From positions 17,394,483-17,458,482 of the forward strand of contig OY987249.1 of the NCBI GenBank assembly GCA_963920765.1: DNA of 64,000 nt. The letters run 5' to 3'. The notes under the pieces were generated by a model. That model saw only the letters and a program-made list of their open reading frames with translations, had not been told where the DNA came from and searched no databases. Shown in pieces: positions 60,559-64,000 of this stretch. The DNA is from Ulota crispa. Taxonomy: Eukaryota > Streptophyta > Bryopsida > Orthotrichales > Orthotrichaceae. Every line of letters begins with the position of its first letter. Position 1 is the first letter of the stretch. The translations under genes and the position numbers were made by a program.

Positions 60559-62170
60559 TTGTTATCACCATTTCAATTATGCAAATATACAATTATTGCT
60601 ATTAAAAAAAATGAAACCACTATCAAAAGGGAGACTTTTGATATGGTATTTGGTGTTCAATTTTTTTTGTCATTATCTATTGAATTATTCTATTACATTC
60701 TTTTTCTATGTGGATCACAATGCACTCAAGTATTCTCTAAATGAGCCTAACCTGAGTAGCAGGTTAGCCCATTGGGTTCTATTGTTGCAAGAATTTAATT
60801 TTAATATAAAGGTAACTCCTAGTAAAAGCCATGCCAATAGGGCCTCGCACATAAGGCTGCTACCGCCGGCTACCGCCGGCTGCAGCTGCGATATCGTGGG
60901 CCTCGGGATGTGGGTGAACAGTGATTTCATCCCTCAGCTGTGGGAAATGGCTGCAGCCAAATCGTGTTCCTAATCCCATCGCTGCTCATAGCCGCGGTTG
61001 GTAGCTTGGTGCTTTTTACCTAGAATTGTATTTCTACACAAGCACCATCTCCTCTGCTCACAAGCGGCAAGCAACCGCTAAGCTCATGTGCGGACGTGAG
61101 GCTGCACAACCAGGCCTATCCCTCAGGCAAACCTAAACTAAGCTTTCAGAAAAAAATCAAAACCAGTGCCACCTTGCCATGTATTTTGTCATCCCTCGCA
61201 GCTGCCGGTGGCACCCTCATGTGCGTGGCCCTAATGTATACCAACTTTCCAAGCTTGAACCAATAGCATTAGAAGATATAAAACCTCAAAATGATCAATT
61301 ACTCAATGCTAATATTTTTGAGGTCAATTTGGTTCAACTTGAACATGTAGGAATATGAAATTCTTTAAAGTTGCATATTTTACCAATTGAATTGATTGCC
61401 TCTCAAATAAAGGGTTGTATTTTAAAATGTGCCTCTTACATGTTAATAGTTGAAATGTTTTATAAAAAGGGGAAAACTTTTAAGGAGATGTATCTACATT
61501 AATAAAATACCTTTAATATTAGAGGAATGTCATGTCAATGCTTGTGGGGTCATTTTGCTAGAGATGTCACAACTAGAGAAGTTTTAATGTTAAGTTATTG
61601 GAGGCCCAAAATATTTCATGATGTTCATCAATATGCAAGAAAATGTGACCCTTGTCAAGGGGAAACTTACATTAACTATGGATATGTTCATAATACCTTA
61701 TTTAGATTTAGCTCCTTTTGAAAAATGGGGTATAGATTTTGTAGGACCCATAGCATCAGTCACTAAGCATGGCTGTAAATATTAATCTTGGTTGTTACAA
61801 ATTATGCCACTAAATGGGCAAAGTCCATTGTTGCCAAAAATGATGATGCTCCCACCATATCTAGGTTTCTATATGAGAATATAATTTCATGTTTTGGTTG
61901 CCCAAAATTAGTGATTTGGATATTCACTTCCTACTTAAAACTCTTGAAGAATGAACTAATGCACTCCTTATTAAGCATAGAAAGACTTTTCCATACCATC
62001 TTGGAGCTAATGAACAATTGAAAAAAAAATGGTATTGTGTGTAGAATTTTAACTAAAACTATTGCTAAGTTTGCTACACATTGGAATGATAACCTATGGG
62101 GTACATTATGGACCTATAGAATAGCTTATAAGGTAACTATACAATTACTCATTATTAGTTGGTTTATGGT
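60559..62170 (+). pseudogene. Decayed Ty3/gypsy pol fragment (RNase H and integrase)
   Basis: The RNase H part includes the block VDHNALKY and the following LLQEFNFN typical of plant Ty3/gypsy pol (60680-60838). The integrase part shows the zinc-finger region (HFARDVTTREVLM, KCDPCQ; 61520-61665) and the core start GIDFVGP (about 61724-61745), then the KYI/ATKW and FLYENII blocks to about 61900. Frame changes occur near 60660, 61550 and 61680. The second catalytic Asp expected after FGCPKLV is not present. No long terminal repeats, protease or gag were found, so this is an immobile remnant. It is interrupted by a 394-bp insertion. Confidence 0.85.
60839..61232. mobile_element. GC-rich 394-bp element inserted in the gypsy fragment
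   Basis: Imperfect inverted ends of about 33 bp start AGGGCC(T/A)CGCACAT, flanked by a 3-bp duplication AAT (60836-60838 and 61233-61235). The pol reading frame is the same on both sides when the insert and one AAT are left out. It is far richer in G+C than its host, with a CTACCGCCGG direct repeat near the left end. Superfamily not certain. Confidence 0.8.
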
Positions 62171-62849
62171 CAAAGAGTCATATTCTCTATACAAAGAGAA
62201 CTTCCTTCTTTAAAGACAGCTTTAGATAATGGATTTGATGAAAGCAAGAAACACTAAACAATAAACTAGATGAAAGTAATAAATACTAGACAATAAATTA
62301 GATGAAAGTAGTAAACATAATATCTATTACTTTGGAAAAAATTCAACCTTAAGATTTTTGAGTTTGTAAATCCTTAAAAGAGTATTTATTGAATACTCTT
62401 TCAAAAATATGAAATCTAGAAGTTTTTATTTTGATTTTTTTCCAAATTAATGAAAACTATCATAGTTTAAAAATTATATTGGCTTAGTTTAAGAAGTGAT
62501 GGGTGCAAAACCCAATGGTTTTGCAGAACTTAAAAATTTTGAAGGTAATTTTCTTCCAATTAGGATCAATGGCTATTGGCTCAAGCTTTATTATGAATGA
62601 GCCAAAGTTGGCTTATGTGAGAGAGAATGATAGGTGTATTGAAAAATCAATACCATATTTTAAAAGTGGATATTTTAATTTTAAAAAATAAATTTTTGAA
62701 CTACTGAATTCTTAATTTGAGAGTGATAGTTTACTATAAAGAACAAATGAACTAGTTAAAGGATGTTGTTCAAAATGAAGCAAAAATTAGGCATTAATAA
62801 AATAAAAATAAGTACAAGACAAAAAAATGCAATAAAAACATTCATTTTT
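62171..62849. other. AT-rich intergenic, no feature recognised
   Basis: Nothing recognisable on either strand. Confidence 0.5.
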
Positions 62850-63283
62850 GGGGAAATTACAAATAGGGGCATGAAAACGTAAAGTATTACAAATAGGGGC
62901 GCAATTTCAAAATAATTTCAAATAGGGGCACAATTTCAAAAAAATTGTGTTTTTTTGTGAATTTTTTATGGTTTGGACATTGGTTGATTTAGATTCATCA
63001 CATTAAATGTTAGATAACTTCCAAAAAATTTAAAAGTTTTCAAAAATTGCCATCCCCCTTACTAAAATTTCTTTATTTAGGCTTGATTTGGAGAGACCTT
63101 CAAACTTTTTAGAAATTAGCTAACATTTAATGTGATGTGTCTAAATCAATCAATGTCCAAATATAAAATAATTACAAAAGATTACAATTTTTGTTGAAAT
63201 CATGCCCCTATTTGTAATTATTTTGAAACTGTGTCCCTGTCTATAATATTTTACAATTTCATGTCCCTATTTGTAATTTCCCC
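62850..63283. mobile_element. Mutator-type miniature element with 9-bp duplication
   Basis: Ends GGGGAAATTACAAATAGGG in inverted orientation; direct duplication TTCATTTTT at 62841-62849 and 63284-63292. 434 bp, foldback interior, non-coding. The motif ACAAATAGGG is repeated several times inside the left arm. Confidence 0.88.
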
Positions 63284-64000
63284 TTCATTTTTCAAAAAAC
63301 AATAAAAAATGTCAATAATAAAATTAAAATATGCAATTAAATGAATTGAAAATAAACAAAGAAGAAAGAGATGAGAGAAAAGAATGAATCAAAACAACAA
63401 GAGAGAAAACTATGAGTGTTAAAGAAAACAAATAAAGATTACCTAAAAGAATAAAACAAAAAAATAAAAATTATACTTACAATAAAAGAAAAAGATATGC
63501 AAAATTTACAAAATGTCAATATTTATAAAATTTAGACAATTCAAAGATGACAACTAGCTCAATGTATATTTAGTATTGGATGTCTTTAGCACCAACATAC
63601 ATACTGATGAAGAATAATAGCTAAGTTGAGCATAATGAAACAATAGCAATCAATAGCATTGGCAATGGATTGAAAACAAGTGAATCTTGCAAAAAGAGTG
63701 TAAAGTGTAACAAAACCCAAAAACATATGTATGTAATTTTAAATTATAATTCTACTTGAAAAGTGACTTCAACCACATAACAATAGATTGTTTAATGTTT
63801 AATGTTAAAAAACCCCTATTTTGAAGATCCTAGCTTTTATTAAAGAGAAAAATCTAAACTACAAGCTTTCTAATATTTGTAAGCATTGAGTTTATTAGTG
63901 ATTGTGAAAATTGTTGTTATGAATATATGGTGCAGCTTCAATTCCAAACATTATAGTTGATTCTGTCTCACAGCTGACTTCGCAAGCCTGCAACATTAAA
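63284..64000. other. AT-rich intergenic, no feature recognised
   Basis: Nothing recognisable to the window end. Confidence 0.5.

Overview
The window looks like nuclear DNA of a land plant or close streptophyte relative with a repeat-rich, AT-rich genome. The grounds are a STIG1-type secreted cysteine-rich protein, a very long gene of the RME-8/DNAJC13/GRV2 endosomal family with many short GT-AG introns, remnants of a Ty3/gypsy retroelement, and a heavy load of plant-type miniature transposons. I cannot name the species. The sequence shows no sign of a bacterial, organellar or viral origin.

Region 1 (1-19300) is almost entirely one minus-strand gene. I could assemble 38 exons (948-18516) by hand; every splice junction is GT-AG and keeps the frame, giving about 2,995 residues with no stop. 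The order of matching blocks follows the RME-8 family from the N-terminal PH-like part, through the degenerate GYF-like segment and four IWN repeats, to the C-terminal armadillo-like part. The DnaJ domain that gives the family its name is missing: the flanking family blocks are joined by about 20 unrelated residues. The protein also carries a C-terminal extension of roughly 750 residues, including a Ser/Pro-rich stretch with a four-copy 72-bp coding minisatellite, a short conserved-looking helical domain and a lysine-rich tail.

Region 2 (19300-37850) has no gene that I can support. It is a mosaic of non-autonomous transposons and satellites: a 3.3-kb CACTA element with a tRNA-derived SINE and a foldback element inside it, a family flanked by TA, a family flanked by TTAA (piggyBac-like), CACTA-type miniature elements with 3-bp duplications, long foldbacks, and several minisatellites.

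Region 3 (37850-39300) is a GC-rich island with one intronless minus-strand gene, a STIG1-like secreted protein of 208 residues with 16 C-terminal cysteines.

Region 4 (39300-55000) is again transposon mosaic. Three TTAA-flanked elements sit almost end to end at 47.3-50.4 kb and more lie at 51-55 kb. Region 5 (55000-64000) is very AT-rich and nearly empty. It holds a decayed Ty3/gypsy pol fragment (60.56-62.2 kb) into which a GC-rich 394-bp element with a 3-bp target duplication was inserted, and a 434-bp Mutator-type miniature element with a perfect 9-bp target duplication.

The two genes show no functional link. The large gene would act in endosomal sorting if it keeps the family role, and the STIG1-like protein in the apoplast. 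The most unusual item is the J-less RME-8-family protein; the best-resolved secondary item is the TTAA-flanked element family with hairpins just inside its ends.
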